DNA from: Clostridium sp. CAG:417
GTDB taxonomy: Bacteria; Bacillota_I; Bacilli_A; RF39; UBA660
Direction of reading: 5' to 3'
DNA: 64,000 nucleotides
NCBI GenBank assembly: GCA_000432835.1
Contig: FR890375.1
Location: forward strand, 186,001-250,000
Below the pieces are notes generated by a model. That model did no database searches. It was not told the DNA's origin and worked only from the letters and a program-made list of their open reading frames with translations. Every line of letters begins with the position of its first letter. Position 1 is the stretch's first letter. Position numbers and translations under genes: made by a program. Below, in pieces: positions 7,754 to 16,769 of the stretch.

Positions 7754-8149
7754 TTTTTCAGCTTTTTTAGGAGCTTTTTTTGCTTTTTCTTCAACTTTTA
7801 CTGGTTCTTCAACTAATTTTAAAATTACCATAAGTGAATCATCTCCACGACGTTCACCAAGTTTAAGAATTTGAGTGTATCCGCCATTGCGATTTTCATA
7901 ACGTTTTGCTAAGTCATCAAATACCTTGCTTACGATTTCTTTATCATTGTTAAGGAAAGCTAATGCTTTTCTTCTAGATACTAAATCTCCTTTTTTTCCG
8001 TAAGTTATCATTTTATCAACGAATTTACGAACTTCTTTAGCGCGAGTTTCAGTAGTAGTAATACTTTCATTTACGATTACTTGTTTAGTAAGTGTTGAAA
8101 GCATACTTCTTCTATGTTTATTATCGCGTCCTAGTTTTCTATATGCCAT
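7736..8149 (-). CDS. rplQ: 50S ribosomal protein L17
   Basis: 137 aa, longer than the usual 120 or so because of a Lys/Glu/Ala-rich tail (about residues 115-137). N-terminus MAYRKLGRDNKHRRSM is typical. It is the last gene of the alpha segment, 17 bases after rpoA; a terminator overlaps its stop codon. Confidence 0.97.
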   Translation of the reverse strand: MAYRKLGRDNKHRRSMLSTLTKQVIVNESITTTETRAKEVRKFVDKMITYGKKGDLVSRRKALAFLNNDKEIVSKVFDDLAKRYENRNGGYTQILKLGERRGDDSLMVILKLVEEPVKVEEKAKKAPKKAEKEEASK

Positions 8150-8166
8150 AATACATCCTCCTTCTT

Positions 8167-9117
8167 TTAGTCTTCATCACGTAATGTTAGGCCCATATCT
8201 TTAATTCTATCTAGAACTTCTTTTAATGATTTTTTACCTAAATTACGAATTTTCATCATATCTGATTCACTCTTATTAACAAGGTCTTGTAGAGTATGAA
8301 TACCTGCTCTTTTTAAGCAGTTATATGCACGTACAGAGAAATCTAAGTCTTCGATAGAAGTTTCTAAGGCCTTAGTCTTAGGATCTTCTGTTTTTTCAAT
8401 CATCATACCGCTAACATCTGCTATAGAAGATAAATCTGTTAATAGTTCAAAGTGCTCTATTAATATTCTAGAGGCTAAAGCGATTGCCTCTTCTGGCTTC
8501 ATTGAACCATTAGTCCAAACTTCAAGAACTAATTTATCATATGTTTCATCTTGACCAACACGTGCTGGTTCAACTTCATATGATACTCTTTCAATTGGAG
8601 AATATGAAGAATCAATTGCAATTACACCTGGTTTTTTGATATCTAATAGTTTTTTATTAATTTCACTATCAACATATCCACGACCATTAGTAACTACGAT
8701 TTCCATATTTAATTTTCCACCTTTACTTAAAGTGGCAATTACTTTATCTTTATTGATTATTTCAACATCTGGATCGCTTTCAATGTCACCAGCTGTTACT
8801 TCACCTTCTTCTGTTGCATTTAGATGAAGTGTTTTTGGTCCATTAGTATGGTTTTTAATAACTACACCCTTTAAATTTAAGATAATAGTTGCAACATCTT
8901 CATATACACCATCAATTGTTTGGAATTCATGAAGAACACCATCAATCTTGATACTACTGATAGCACTACCTGGTAATGAAGATAACATTACTCTTCTTAA
9001 GGCATTACCTATAGTATTACCAAAACCTCTTTCTAATGGTTCTAGTTCAAACTTTCCATAGAAATTACTTTCTACAGAATCTGTAATTTTATAAACTGGT
9101 TTTTCAAATTGTAACAT
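8167..9117 (-). CDS. rpoA: RNA polymerase alpha subunit
   Basis: 316 aa. The N-terminal dimerisation domain (about 1-230) carries the ERGFGNTIGNALRRVMLSS motif. The C-terminal domain (about 250-312) has RAYNCLKRAGIHTLQDL and NLGKKSLKEV for UP-element and activator contacts. It sits between rpsK and rplQ in the standard alpha operon order. Confidence 0.98.
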   Translation of the reverse strand: MLQFEKPVYKITDSVESNFYGKFELEPLERGFGNTIGNALRRVMLSSLPGSAISSIKIDGVLHEFQTIDGVYEDVATIILNLKGVVIKNHTNGPKTLHLNATEEGEVTAGDIESDPDVEIINKDKVIATLSKGGKLNMEIVVTNGRGYVDSEINKKLLDIKKPGVIAIDSSYSPIERVSYEVEPARVGQDETYDKLVLEVWTNGSMKPEEAIALASRILIEHFELLTDLSSIADVSGMMIEKTEDPKTKALETSIEDLDFSVRAYNCLKRAGIHTLQDLVNKSESDMMKIRNLGKKSLKEVLDRIKDMGLTLRDED

Positions 9118-9150
9118 GAAACTAACCTCCTTTAATCTCTATTATAACTC

Positions 9151-9534
9151 TTATCCACGTGGACGTTTTGGTGGACGGCATCCATTGTGTGGAATTGGTG
9201 TTACATCGTTAATTGCTGTTACTTCAAGTCCTGCTGTTGCTAAAGAGCGGATTGCAGTTTCACGTCCTGGACCTAATCCTTTAACAAAAACCTCTACTTT
9301 ACGCATTCCCATATCATAAGCTGCTTTACCAGCTGATTCAGCAGATAATCCTGCTGCATATGGAGTAGATTTTTTACTTCCTTTAAATCCTAATGCTCCA
9401 CTTGATGCCCAACTAATTACGCTACCGTTTTTATCAGTAATAGTTACGATAGTATTATTGAATGTTGATTGGATATGTGCAACACCTTCAGGAACATTCT
9501 TCTTTACTTTTTTCTTTCTAGTCTTATAAGCCAT
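9151..9534 (-). CDS. rpsK: 30S ribosomal protein S11
   Basis: 127 aa, full length. The C-terminal motif DVTPIPHNGCRPPKRPRG is the S11 signature. S11 lines the mRNA exit platform of the 30S subunit. It is followed by rpoA after 33 bases and preceded by rpsM. Confidence 0.98.
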   Translation of the reverse strand: MAYKTRKKKVKKNVPEGVAHIQSTFNNTIVTITDKNGSVISWASSGALGFKGSKKSTPYAAGLSAESAGKAAYDMGMRKVEVFVKGLGPGRETAIRSLATAGLEVTAINDVTPIPHNGCRPPKRPRG

Positions 9535-9552
9535 GATTTAACCTCCTATCTA

Positions 9553-9921
9553 TTAAACTTTCTTCTTGTTAGCTACTGTCTTACCTTTACCCTTACGAGT
9601 TCTGGCATTACGATTAGTTCTTTGTCCTCTTACAGGTAATCCTTTTTTATGACGAGTACCTTCGTAAGAATTAATTTCCATCTTAGTTTTTATATTCATA
9701 TTAACTTCACGACGTAAATCACCTTCTGTTAAATGATTATTGATTTCATCACGAAGTTTAATTAATTCCTCTTGAGATAAGTCTCCTGCTTTTTTTGTAG
9801 GTTCAACACCTGCATTTTCGCAAATTGTTTTTGCTAAATTTCTTCCTATACCATATATATAAGTTAATGAAATTACGATATGCTTATCATTTGGTATATC
9901 TACACCTTTAATACGTGCCAT
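9553..9921 (-). CDS. rpsM: 30S ribosomal protein S13
   Basis: 122 aa with the helix-two-turn-helix N-terminal domain (ARIKGVDIPNDKHIVISL) and the basic C-terminal tail (GLPVRGQRTNRNARTRKG) that contacts P-site tRNA. Encoded between rpmJ and rpsK with an SD (GGGAGGTG) before ATG. Confidence 0.98.
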   Translation of the reverse strand: MARIKGVDIPNDKHIVISLTYIYGIGRNLAKTICENAGVEPTKKAGDLSQEELIKLRDEINNHLTEGDLRREVNMNIKTKMEINSYEGTRHKKGLPVRGQRTNRNARTRKGKGKTVANKKKV

Positions 9922-9938
9922 TTTTATTCACCTCCCAA

Positions 9939-10055
9939 TTAACCTTGTTTTTGTTTATGTTTAGGATTTTTCTTACAAACAATCCTAACTATACCTTTTC
10001 GTTTTACAACTTTACAATCTGGACAGATTGGTTTTACTGATGGTTTTACTTTCAT
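9939..10055 (-). CDS. rpmJ: 50S ribosomal protein L36
   Basis: 38 aa encoded between infA and rpsM: MKVKPSVKPICPDCKVVKRK at the N-terminus. The zinc ligands Cys11, Cys14, Cys27 and His33 are all present, so this is the zinc-binding form. ATG at 10055 is preceded by GGAGGGAAA. It is the usual infA-rpmJ-rpsM arrangement. Confidence 0.96.
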   Translation of the reverse strand: MKVKPSVKPICPDCKVVKRKGIVRIVCKKNPKHKQKQG

Positions 10056-10069
10056 AATTTTCCCTCCTA

Positions 10070-10285
10070 TTATTTACGATAGATAATACGCCCACGTGTT
10101 AAGTCATAAGGAGAAATTTCCATCGTTACTTTATCACCCGGTAGAATGCGAATGTAGTTCATTCGTATTTTACCAGAAACGTAGGCTTCAATCATATGGC
10201 CATTTTCAAGCTCTACTTTAAATTTTCCACCAGGAATAATTTCTAGAACTTTGCCTTCCATTTCAATTGTATCTTCTTTTGCCAT
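10070..10285 (-). CDS. infA: Translation initiation factor IF-1
   Basis: 71 aa single OB fold: MAKEDTIEMEGKVLEIIPGG through YDLTRGRIIYRK, the complete family length. IF-1 blocks the A site during initiation. It follows map by 4 bases within the spc-alpha junction. Confidence 0.98.
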   Translation of the reverse strand: MAKEDTIEMEGKVLEIIPGGKFKVELENGHMIEAYVSGKIRMNYIRILPGDKVTMEISPYDLTRGRIIYRK

Positions 10286-10289
10286 CTCT

Positions 10290-11036
10290 TCACTCTCCTG
10301 TTAATATCTCGTATCCATCTTTGGTTACAACTACTGTATGTTCATAGTGAGCTGATGGACTATGATCTTGTGTTACAACAGTCCAATCATTATCTTCAAT
10401 ATAAATTGATGGACTGCCTAATGTTAGCATTGGTTCTACTGCTATTACCATTCCTTCTCTTAGTAATGGTCCTGTACCAGCTTTTCCATAATTTGGAACG
10501 TCTGGTGATTCATGCACTGTGGTACCAACGCCATGACCACATAATTCTTTGACAACACCTAGATGATTCTTTTTGGCAAATTGCTCTATAGCATTACCAA
10601 TATCACCAATTCGATTTCCTGGTTTTATTTGTGCTAAACCTATAAATAGTGATTCTTCTGTGTTTTTTAGCAAGGCCTCTTCTTCTGGAGTAATCTCTCC
10701 AACTTTATATGTCCAAGCAGAGTCACCATGATATCCTTTATAACATGCTCCAATATCGATAGTGATAATATCACCTTTTTTTAATTTTCTATTACTTGGA
10801 AATCCATGTACTACTTCATCATTTATACTAATACATAAAGTATATGGAAATCCTTCATATCCCTTAAATGAAGGGGTTGCATCTTTACTTAGAATAAATT
10901 CTTCAGCCATTCTATTTAATTCAGAAGTTTTAATACCTTCTTTTATATATGGCTTTAAATATTGATGTGTCTGATAAACTATGTTACCAGCCTTTTTTAA
11001 AAGTGCAATCTCTCTTTCACTTCGAATTGTTATCAT
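10290..11036 (-). CDS. map: Methionine aminopeptidase, type I
   Basis: 248 aa. It removes the initiator Met. Metal ligands are visible in TIDIGACYKGYHGDSAWT (two Asp), HGVGTTVHESP (His) and VIAVEPML plus the final Glu near IEDNDWTVVTQD. Encoded between adk and infA, the usual Firmicute spc position; it has no N-terminal zinc-finger extension. Confidence 0.97.
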   Translation of the reverse strand: MITIRSEREIALLKKAGNIVYQTHQYLKPYIKEGIKTSELNRMAEEFILSKDATPSFKGYEGFPYTLCISINDEVVHGFPSNRKLKKGDIITIDIGACYKGYHGDSAWTYKVGEITPEEEALLKNTEESLFIGLAQIKPGNRIGDIGNAIEQFAKKNHLGVVKELCGHGVGTTVHESPDVPNYGKAGTGPLLREGMVIAVEPMLTLGSPSIYIEDNDWTVVTQDHSPSAHYEHTVVVTKDGYEILTGE

Positions 11037-11057
11037 TTTTAATCACCAACTTTCAAA

Positions 11058-11717
11058 TTAATTATTATTATTAATAATTTTTTCAATATCGTTAAATATC
11101 TGATTAATTGATTGATTACCGTTTACATGATATAAAACCTTTTTTTCTTCATAGTGTTTAATAATTGGTTCTGTTTTAGCTTGATATGTAACGTATCTGT
11201 TTTGAAAGGCTTCTATATTGTCATCATTACGTTGTCTTAACTTGCCACCACATTTATCACAAACAGATTCAATTATAGGTTTTTTTGCTTCTTCATTAAT
11301 ATTGTAAACAGCATGGCAACTATCACATATTCTTCTTCCAGTTATTCTTTTTTCTAACTCTTTTTTATCTATGTCAATCGCTATTACTATTCCTATTTCA
11401 TATCCTAATTTTTCTAGTATATTATCGTAAGCAATAGCTTGTTCATAATTTCGTGGAAAGCCATCAATAATAAATCCATTCTTACAATCATCTTCTGATA
11501 GTCTTTTTTCTATTAATTGATAAGTTATTTCATCTTTAACTAAATTTCCACTTATTAATGTTTCATGTACATAGTTACCAATTTCACTGTTTTCTTTTGC
11601 TATTTCTCTTAATATGTCACCCGTTGAGATGTGGGGAATTTTATACCGTTCTTCTATTAGTTCGGCTTGTGTTCCCTTTCCTGCGGCGGGTGGAGCAATA
11701 AACATTATATTTTTCAT
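11058..11717 (-). CDS. adk: Adenylate kinase (zinc-lid type)
   Basis: 219 aa. It interconverts ATP+AMP and 2 ADP. The LID carries two CxxC pairs (CDSC and CDKC, about 130-152), the Gram-positive zinc form. The DGFPRNYEQA motif is intact. The P-loop reads APPAAGKGTQ, so the first Gly of GxxxxGK and the fourth position Gly are both Ala, an unusual variant; the GKGTQ core is kept. Two bases separate it from secY. Confidence 0.96.
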   Translation of the reverse strand: MKNIMFIAPPAAGKGTQAELIEERYKIPHISTGDILREIAKENSEIGNYVHETLISGNLVKDEITYQLIEKRLSEDDCKNGFIIDGFPRNYEQAIAYDNILEKLGYEIGIVIAIDIDKKELEKRITGRRICDSCHAVYNINEEAKKPIIESVCDKCGGKLRQRNDDNIEAFQNRYVTYQAKTEPIIKHYEEKKVLYHVNGNQSINQIFNDIEKIINNNN

Positions 11718-11718
11718 T

Positions 11719-12987
11719 TTATCTTCTACTATATCCTTTTTTATAATTTCTTGTTAGGAGACTTCCCTCTAACTGTTTATAAGTTTCAAGAGCAACTCCA
11801 ACAACGATTAATATTCCTGTACCACCAATTGAAACACTTGTTGGTAAGTTTGAAACTGCAGAGAATATAATAGGTATTCCTGCGACTACAGTTAAAAATA
11901 CTGCACCTAAAACTGTAATTCTAGATAATATTTTACTTAAGTAAGTTTCTGTTTCTTTTCCTGGTCTTACTCCTGGAATATATCCTCCATTCTCCTGTAA
12001 ATTTTTAGAAAATTCATCAGGTCTCATTTGAATGAAAGTATAGAAATATGAAAACAAAAATATAAGTACAGTATACATTATAAAACCTGTTGGGGTTGTA
12101 TAACTAATATACTTTTGAACAAATAATGAGAATCCTTCTTTGTTTATTGCTGCTGCAATAATACTTGGAATACTAAGTAAACTTGATGCAAAGATTACTG
12201 GCATTACATTTGCTGAATTTATTTTGATTGGAACATATGACTGACTTTGAGAATAAGAACTTGTTGATTTATTTGCATATTGTATAGGTACTCTTCTTTC
12301 TGATTCTTGAATGAAGATTATTCCTACTAATATTCCAATATAAATAAGTGTAAATATTATAAATTTCACAATACCAAGTACTGTTGTTTGAGCTGTATCA
12401 AAAGCAACTAAACTTTCAAAAGCTGTAACAAACATTTCTGGTAAAGTAGCAATGATACCGGCCATAATTATTAAACTGATACCATTTCCTACACCTTTTT
12501 CAGTTATTTGATCACCTAACCATAATAGGAAGGCTGTTCCAGCAGTTAAAACTGTAGATATATATAAATAATCTAGAGGATTTCCTGACTTGCCATAGAA
12601 AGCAAAGGCAAAGGCATATCCTTCGATAAATGCAAAAGCAATTCCCATATATCTTGTTATTTTATTTAGTTTTTGTCTACCAGTATGACCTTGTTTAGCC
12701 AAATCTGCAAAATATGGAAAAATATCCATTTCTAGTAGTTGCATTATAATAGATGCTGTGATGTAAGGCATAACCCCTAAAGCAAATATTGAAAATTTCT
12801 TGAATGCTCCTCCACCCATAGAATTTAATAACTCAAGGAAGCCTAAATTGTTACTAACATTTTCAGTACCAGGAACCCTTATTGAGCACCCAATGATGAA
12901 TATTGCTAGAACAAGAAAGGTAAAATATATCCTGTGTCTTAAATCCTTATTTGTTGGAGTAAATAGTTGCTTCATGGTTTTGAACAT
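11719..12987 (-). CDS. secY: Protein translocase subunit SecY
   Basis: 422 aa, ten predicted membrane helices. Visible family landmarks: GVMPYITASIIMQLL (TM2 plug region), WLGDQITEKGVGNGISLIIMAGI, ESERRVPIQYA in the cytoplasmic loop and QMRPDEFSKNLQENGGYIPGVRPG. It forms the SecYEG channel. Located between rplO and adk as usual, one base from rplO. Confidence 0.98.
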   Translation of the reverse strand: MFKTMKQLFTPTNKDLRHRIYFTFLVLAIFIIGCSIRVPGTENVSNNLGFLELLNSMGGGAFKKFSIFALGVMPYITASIIMQLLEMDIFPYFADLAKQGHTGRQKLNKITRYMGIAFAFIEGYAFAFAFYGKSGNPLDYLYISTVLTAGTAFLLWLGDQITEKGVGNGISLIIMAGIIATLPEMFVTAFESLVAFDTAQTTVLGIVKFIIFTLIYIGILVGIIFIQESERRVPIQYANKSTSSYSQSQSYVPIKINSANVMPVIFASSLLSIPSIIAAAINKEGFSLFVQKYISYTTPTGFIMYTVLIFLFSYFYTFIQMRPDEFSKNLQENGGYIPGVRPGKETETYLSKILSRITVLGAVFLTVVAGIPIIFSAVSNLPTSVSIGGTGILIVVGVALETYKQLEGSLLTRNYKKGYSRR

Positions 12988-12988
12988 A

Positions 12989-13432
12989 CTAGATCACCTC
13001 AATTTTGCTACCTGATTCATTGATTTTTTCAATGGCAGATTTAGAAAATTTGTTAGCTTGTACAGTTAATTTCTTTTCTAACTTTCCTTCACCTAGTACT
13101 TTAATACCATCTAATTCTTTTTTTACAAGTCCTGCTTCTTTTAATAATGCAGGTGTTACTACTGTTCCATCTTCAAATACATTTAAATCTTCTACATTGA
13201 TAATAGAATATTCTGTTTTGAATAAGGCATTTGAGAAACCTCTTTTTGGAATACGACGATATAGTGGTAATTGTCCACCTTCGAATACTGGGTTGATGCT
13301 ACCACCACTACGAGCCTTTTGACCTTTTTGTCCTTTTCCACTAGTTTTTCCTAATCCACTACCAGAACCACGTCCAACACGCTTTTTACTATGAGTAGCT
13401 CCGATATTTTTTTCTAATTCATGTAACTTCAT
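12989..13432 (-). CDS. rplO: 50S ribosomal protein L15
   Basis: 147 aa: MKLHELEKNIGATHSKKRVGRGSGSGLGKTSGKGQKGQ is represented by its Gly-rich N-terminal extension that threads into 23S rRNA. Its start overlaps the rpsE stop by one base, so the L30 gene that normally lies between rpsE and rplO is absent. Confidence 0.97.
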   Translation of the reverse strand: MKLHELEKNIGATHSKKRVGRGSGSGLGKTSGKGQKGQKARSGGSINPVFEGGQLPLYRRIPKRGFSNALFKTEYSIINVEDLNVFEDGTVVTPALLKEAGLVKKELDGIKVLGEGKLEKKLTVQANKFSKSAIEKINESGSKIEVI

Positions 13433-13941
13433 TATCCTAATATCTCCTCTACTGTTTTACCGCGAAGTTTGGCAACTTCTTCTGGTGTTTTAATTGATTT
13501 AAGTCCATTTATAGCAGCTTGTGCCATATTTAACTTAGTTCTTGCACCTAATGCTTTAGATACAATATCACGTACTCCGGCTAATTCAAGAACTGCACGA
13601 ACAGATCCACCAGCAATGATACCAGTACCAGCTTTAGCAGGTTTTAAAATTACACGTGCAGCTCCACTAGTTCCAATTGTTTCGTGAGAAATTGTTCTTC
13701 CGTCAATTAGAGGTATTTGAATTATGTTCTTGTTGGCATCTTGAATTGCTTTTTTAATTGCATCAGGTACTTCGGCAGCTTTACCTGTACCTAATCCAAC
13801 TTTTCCGTTTCTGTCACCTACAACAACTGTAGCTGAAAAACGTCTTTGACGTCCACCTTTGTTTACTTTAACAACACTTTTAACGTCAATTACTAATTCT
13901 TCAAGTAATTTTGCTTTAGGTTCCATGTTTTTCTTTTGCAT
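13432..13941 (-). CDS. rpsE: 30S ribosomal protein S5
   Basis: 169 aa. The dsRNA-binding-like N-terminal domain (VVKVNKGGRQRRFSATVVVG) and the ribosomal S5 C-terminal domain (about 85-160) are complete. S5 helps decoding fidelity. It directly abuts rplO with a one-base overlap, skipping rpmD. Confidence 0.97.
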   Translation of the reverse strand: MQKKNMEPKAKLLEELVIDVKSVVKVNKGGRQRRFSATVVVGDRNGKVGLGTGKAAEVPDAIKKAIQDANKNIIQIPLIDGRTISHETIGTSGAARVILKPAKAGTGIIAGGSVRAVLELAGVRDIVSKALGARTKLNMAQAAINGLKSIKTPEEVAKLRGKTVEEILG

Positions 13942-13953
13942 AATACCCTCCTA

Positions 13954-14316
13954 TTAGAATTCTAATCCATTTTCACGTGCAGCATTTGCTAATGCTTCTA
14001 CACGTCCATGATAAAGGTAACCACCTCTATCAAATACTACTTTTGTGATGTTAGCTTTTTTTGCTTTTTCAGCAATACTCTTACCAACAACTTTAGCTGC
14101 TTCTACATTACTTCCATTTTTTAAGTTTAAATCTTTATCTAATGAGGAAGCAGATACTAGAGTAGTTCTTGTTTCATCGTCTATAATTTGTGCATAAATA
14201 CCAGCATTTGAACGGTATACGCTTAATCTTGGTACTTCACTTGTTCCCATAATTTTATTACGAATACGTTTATGACGAATTAAACGCATACTATTACGAG
14301 ATTCTTTTTTTATCAT
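13954..14316 (-). CDS. rplR: 50S ribosomal protein L18
   Basis: 120 aa, complete: RLIRHKRIRNKIMGTSEVPRL to NAARENGLEF. It binds 5S rRNA in the central protuberance. Located between rplF and rpsE with short spacers. Confidence 0.97.
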   Translation of the reverse strand: MIKKESRNSMRLIRHKRIRNKIMGTSEVPRLSVYRSNAGIYAQIIDDETRTTLVSASSLDKDLNLKNGSNVEAAKVVGKSIAEKAKKANITKVVFDRGGYLYHGRVEALANAARENGLEF

Positions 14317-14337
14317 AACCTTTATTCTCCCTTCCTA

Positions 14338-14871
14338 CTATTTAGCAGCTTTCTTTCCTTCTTTACGATTAACATGTTCACCTTTGTAACGAATACCTTT
14401 ACCTTTATATGGCTCTGGTGATCTTACTTTTCTAATTTCAGCAGCAAATTTACCAACTTGTGCTTTATCAATACCTTTAACTATAATTTCAGTATTACTT
14501 ACTGCTTCTACAGTTAAACCTTCAGGTACTTTCATGTCAACAGGATGTGAATAACCAGCTTTAATAGTTAGTGTTGAACCTTGAACTTTAAAATTGTAAC
14601 CAACACCAATTATTTCTAATCCTTTTTGATATCCTTCTGTAACTCCTGTAATCATGTTTGTGATTAAAGAATTCATAGTACCATGATTAGCTTTAGCTGA
14701 TTCATCGCTACGTTCAAGAACTAACTTATCAGCGTCCTGTTTCATCGTGATTTTATTCAACATTTTTTGTTGTAATGTTCCCTTTGGTCCAGTAACTTTT
14801 ACTATACCATCTTCATTAGCTACTGTTACACCATTAGGTACCGTTATTATACGATTTCCAATACGGCTCAT
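14338..14871 (-). CDS. rplF: 50S ribosomal protein L6
   Basis: 177 aa, two repeated L6 folds. N-terminus MSRIGNRIITVPNGV and C-terminal motif RSPEPYKGKGIRYKGEHV are typical. L6 lies near the GTPase-associated centre of the 50S subunit. Strong SD (GGAGGAAAT) precedes ATG. Confidence 0.98.
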   Translation of the reverse strand: MSRIGNRIITVPNGVTVANEDGIVKVTGPKGTLQQKMLNKITMKQDADKLVLERSDESAKANHGTMNSLITNMITGVTEGYQKGLEIIGVGYNFKVQGSTLTIKAGYSHPVDMKVPEGLTVEAVSNTEIIVKGIDKAQVGKFAAEIRKVRSPEPYKGKGIRYKGEHVNRKEGKKAAK

Positions 14872-14892
14872 TTTTATTTCCTCCTATATAAA

Positions 14893-15282
14893 TTACCAAA
14901 TATAAGCAAGAACTTCTCCACCTATGTTTTCCTTACGTGCCTCTTTATCTGTCATTATTCCTTTTGAAGTAGAAATAATTGCAATACCTAAGCCATTCAA
15001 AACTCTTGGAAGTTCTTCACTCTTAGCATAGACACGAAGTCCTGGTTTGGAAATTCTCTTTAGTCCAGTGATAACTCTCTCTTTTTTATCTGCATATTTT
15101 AAATTTACAGTAAGAGTTCTACCTTCTACTTTATAATCATTAATAAATCCTTCTTCTTTTAAAATTCTAGCAATATCATTTTTTACTTTAGAAGCAGGGA
15201 TTTCTACGCTTTCATAACGCATTTGGTTTGCATTACGTATACGTGTTAACATATCTGCAATTGTATCTGTTACTACTGCCAT
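14893..15282 (-). CDS. rpsH: 30S ribosomal protein S8
   Basis: 129 aa from ATG at 15282, chosen because GGAGGATATTT lies just upstream and MAVVTDTIADMLTRIRNANQ is the normal S8 N-terminus; an earlier in-frame ATG at 15300 is unlikely. The C-terminal STSKGIMTDKEARKENIGGE motif is intact. S8 binds the central domain of 16S rRNA. Confidence 0.97.
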   Translation of the reverse strand: MAVVTDTIADMLTRIRNANQMRYESVEIPASKVKNDIARILKEEGFINDYKVEGRTLTVNLKYADKKERVITGLKRISKPGLRVYAKSEELPRVLNGLGIAIISTSKGIMTDKEARKENIGGEVLAYIW

Positions 15283-15300
15283 AAATATCCTCCTTTCCAA

Positions 15301-15486
15301 TTACCAGCTTGATTTTTTAACACCTGGTATTTGTCCTTTATAAGCTAATTCTCTAAAGCAAATACGACATATACCGAATTTACTCATAACAGCGTGTGGT
15401 CTACCACAACGTGAGCAACGAGTATATTCACGTACTTTGTATTTTGGCTTTCTGTTAGCTTTTACAATCATACTTTTTTTTGCCAT
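15301..15486 (-). CDS. rpsN: 30S ribosomal protein S14, zinc type (S14Z)
   Basis: 61 aa from ATG at 15486 (SD GGAGGGT). The zinc ribbon has two CxxC pairs, CSRC (about 24-27) and CRIC (about 40-43). This is the short zinc-dependent form native to the Firmicute spc operon. Confidence 0.97.
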   Translation of the reverse strand: MAKKSMIVKANRKPKYKVREYTRCSRCGRPHAVMSKFGICRICFRELAYKGQIPGVKKSSW

Positions 15487-15498
15487 TTTACCCTCCAA

Positions 15499-16038
15499 TT
15501 ACTTTCTAAAAGGAATTCCTAGTTCATTTAATAAATCAAATGCTTCTGCATTACTTTTTGCTGTTGTTACGAATACGATATCCATACCACGAACTTTTAC
15601 AACATCATCAAATTCAATTTCTGGAAAGATTAATTGTTCTTTAATTCCCATTGTGTAATTTCCACGACCATCAAATGCTCTTGGGCTAACACCACGGAAA
15701 TCTCTTACTAAAGGTAATGAGATAGAAATTAATTTATCCATGAATGTATACATATTTTCTCCACGTAGAGTTACTTTACATCCAATGGCTTGACCCTCTC
15801 TTACCTTGAAACCAGCGATTGATTTCTTAGCTCTAGTAATAACAGGTTGTTGTCCTGAAATTTTCTTTAAATCAGCAACAGCTGCATCTAATAATTTTGA
15901 ATTAGTAGTTGCATCACCAACACCCATGTTGATTACTATCTTTTCTAATTTTGGTACTTCCATTATTGAATTATAATTGTGTTTTTCTTTTAAACTTGGA
16001 ACAACTTCATTTAAGTATTTTTCTTTTAGGCGGTTCAT
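15499..16038 (-). CDS. rplE: 50S ribosomal protein L5
   Basis: 179 aa, complete. Motifs LEKIVINMGVGDAT and GQQPVITRAKKSIAGFKVRE are the family signature. L5 binds 5S rRNA and forms bridge B1b to the 30S subunit. Flanked by rplX and rpsN as expected. Confidence 0.98.
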   Translation of the reverse strand: MNRLKEKYLNEVVPSLKEKHNYNSIMEVPKLEKIVINMGVGDATTNSKLLDAAVADLKKISGQQPVITRAKKSIAGFKVREGQAIGCKVTLRGENMYTFMDKLISISLPLVRDFRGVSPRAFDGRGNYTMGIKEQLIFPEIEFDDVVKVRGMDIVFVTTAKSNAEAFDLLNELGIPFRK

Positions 16039-16056
16039 ATTTTACCCTCCTTCCAA

Positions 16057-16365
16057 TTAATCAAGCTCAACGTTTGATTTTTTAGTGATTCTTATTTTTT
16101 TATTATTTTTATTTGTTGTATGTCCTATTCTAGTTCTTTTCTTTGTTTTAGGATCTACAATCATAACATTTGATGCATGAATTGGTGCTTCTACTTCAAG
16201 AATACCACCTGTACTATTAGCTGTTTCACGAACATGTTTCTTAACCATGTTAACACCTTCAACAACTACTTTGTTTTCTGCTTTTAATGTCTTAATTATT
16301 TTTCCTGTTTTTCCTTTATTAGAACCAGCAATAACTACAACTTGATCTCCAACTTTAAAGTTCAT
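16057..16365 (-). CDS. rplX: 50S ribosomal protein L24
   Basis: 102 aa with an N-terminal KOW motif (FKVGDQVVVIAGSNKGKTGKI). L24 initiates 50S assembly. It is followed by rplE and preceded by rplN at 13 bases. Confidence 0.97.
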   Translation of the reverse strand: MNFKVGDQVVVIAGSNKGKTGKIIKTLKAENKVVVEGVNMVKKHVRETANSTGGILEVEAPIHASNVMIVDPKTKKRTRIGHTTNKNNKKIRITKKSNVELD

Positions 16366-16378
16366 ATTGTCCTCCTTA

Positions 16379-16747
16379 TTATAGTACTTCTTTTGCTAAA
16401 GATACGATTTTCATATAATCTTTATCACGAAGTTCTCTTGCTACTGGTCCAAAAACACGAGTTCCTATTGGACTCTTATCATCACGGATGATAACGCAAG
16501 CATTGTCATCGAATTTTATGTAGCTTCCGTCTTCACGACGAACACCTTGACGGCTACGAACGATAACTGCTTTTACAACTTTTCCTTTAGGTACATTAGA
16601 ATTTGGAATTGCATCTTTTACAGTTCCAACTACAACGTCACCGATGTTAGCAGTCTTGACTTTACTTCCTCCAAGTACACGAATTACTAATAATTCACGA
16701 GCTCCAGAGTTGTCAGCTACTTTTAATCTACTTTCTTGTTGTAACAT
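16379..16747 (-). CDS. rplN: 50S ribosomal protein L14
   Basis: 122 aa, complete beta-barrel family: MLQQESRLKVADNSGARELL and the conserved RVFGPVARELRDKDYMKI near the C-terminus. It forms a bridge with 16S rRNA. First gene of the classical spc segment, here continuous with the S10 genes. Confidence 0.98.
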   Translation of the reverse strand: MLQQESRLKVADNSGARELLVIRVLGGSKVKTANIGDVVVGTVKDAIPNSNVPKGKVVKAVIVRSRQGVRREDGSYIKFDDNACVIIRDDKSPIGTRVFGPVARELRDKDYMKIVSLAKEVL

Positions 16748-16769
16748 AATTTTCCTCCTTCACCAAGCA

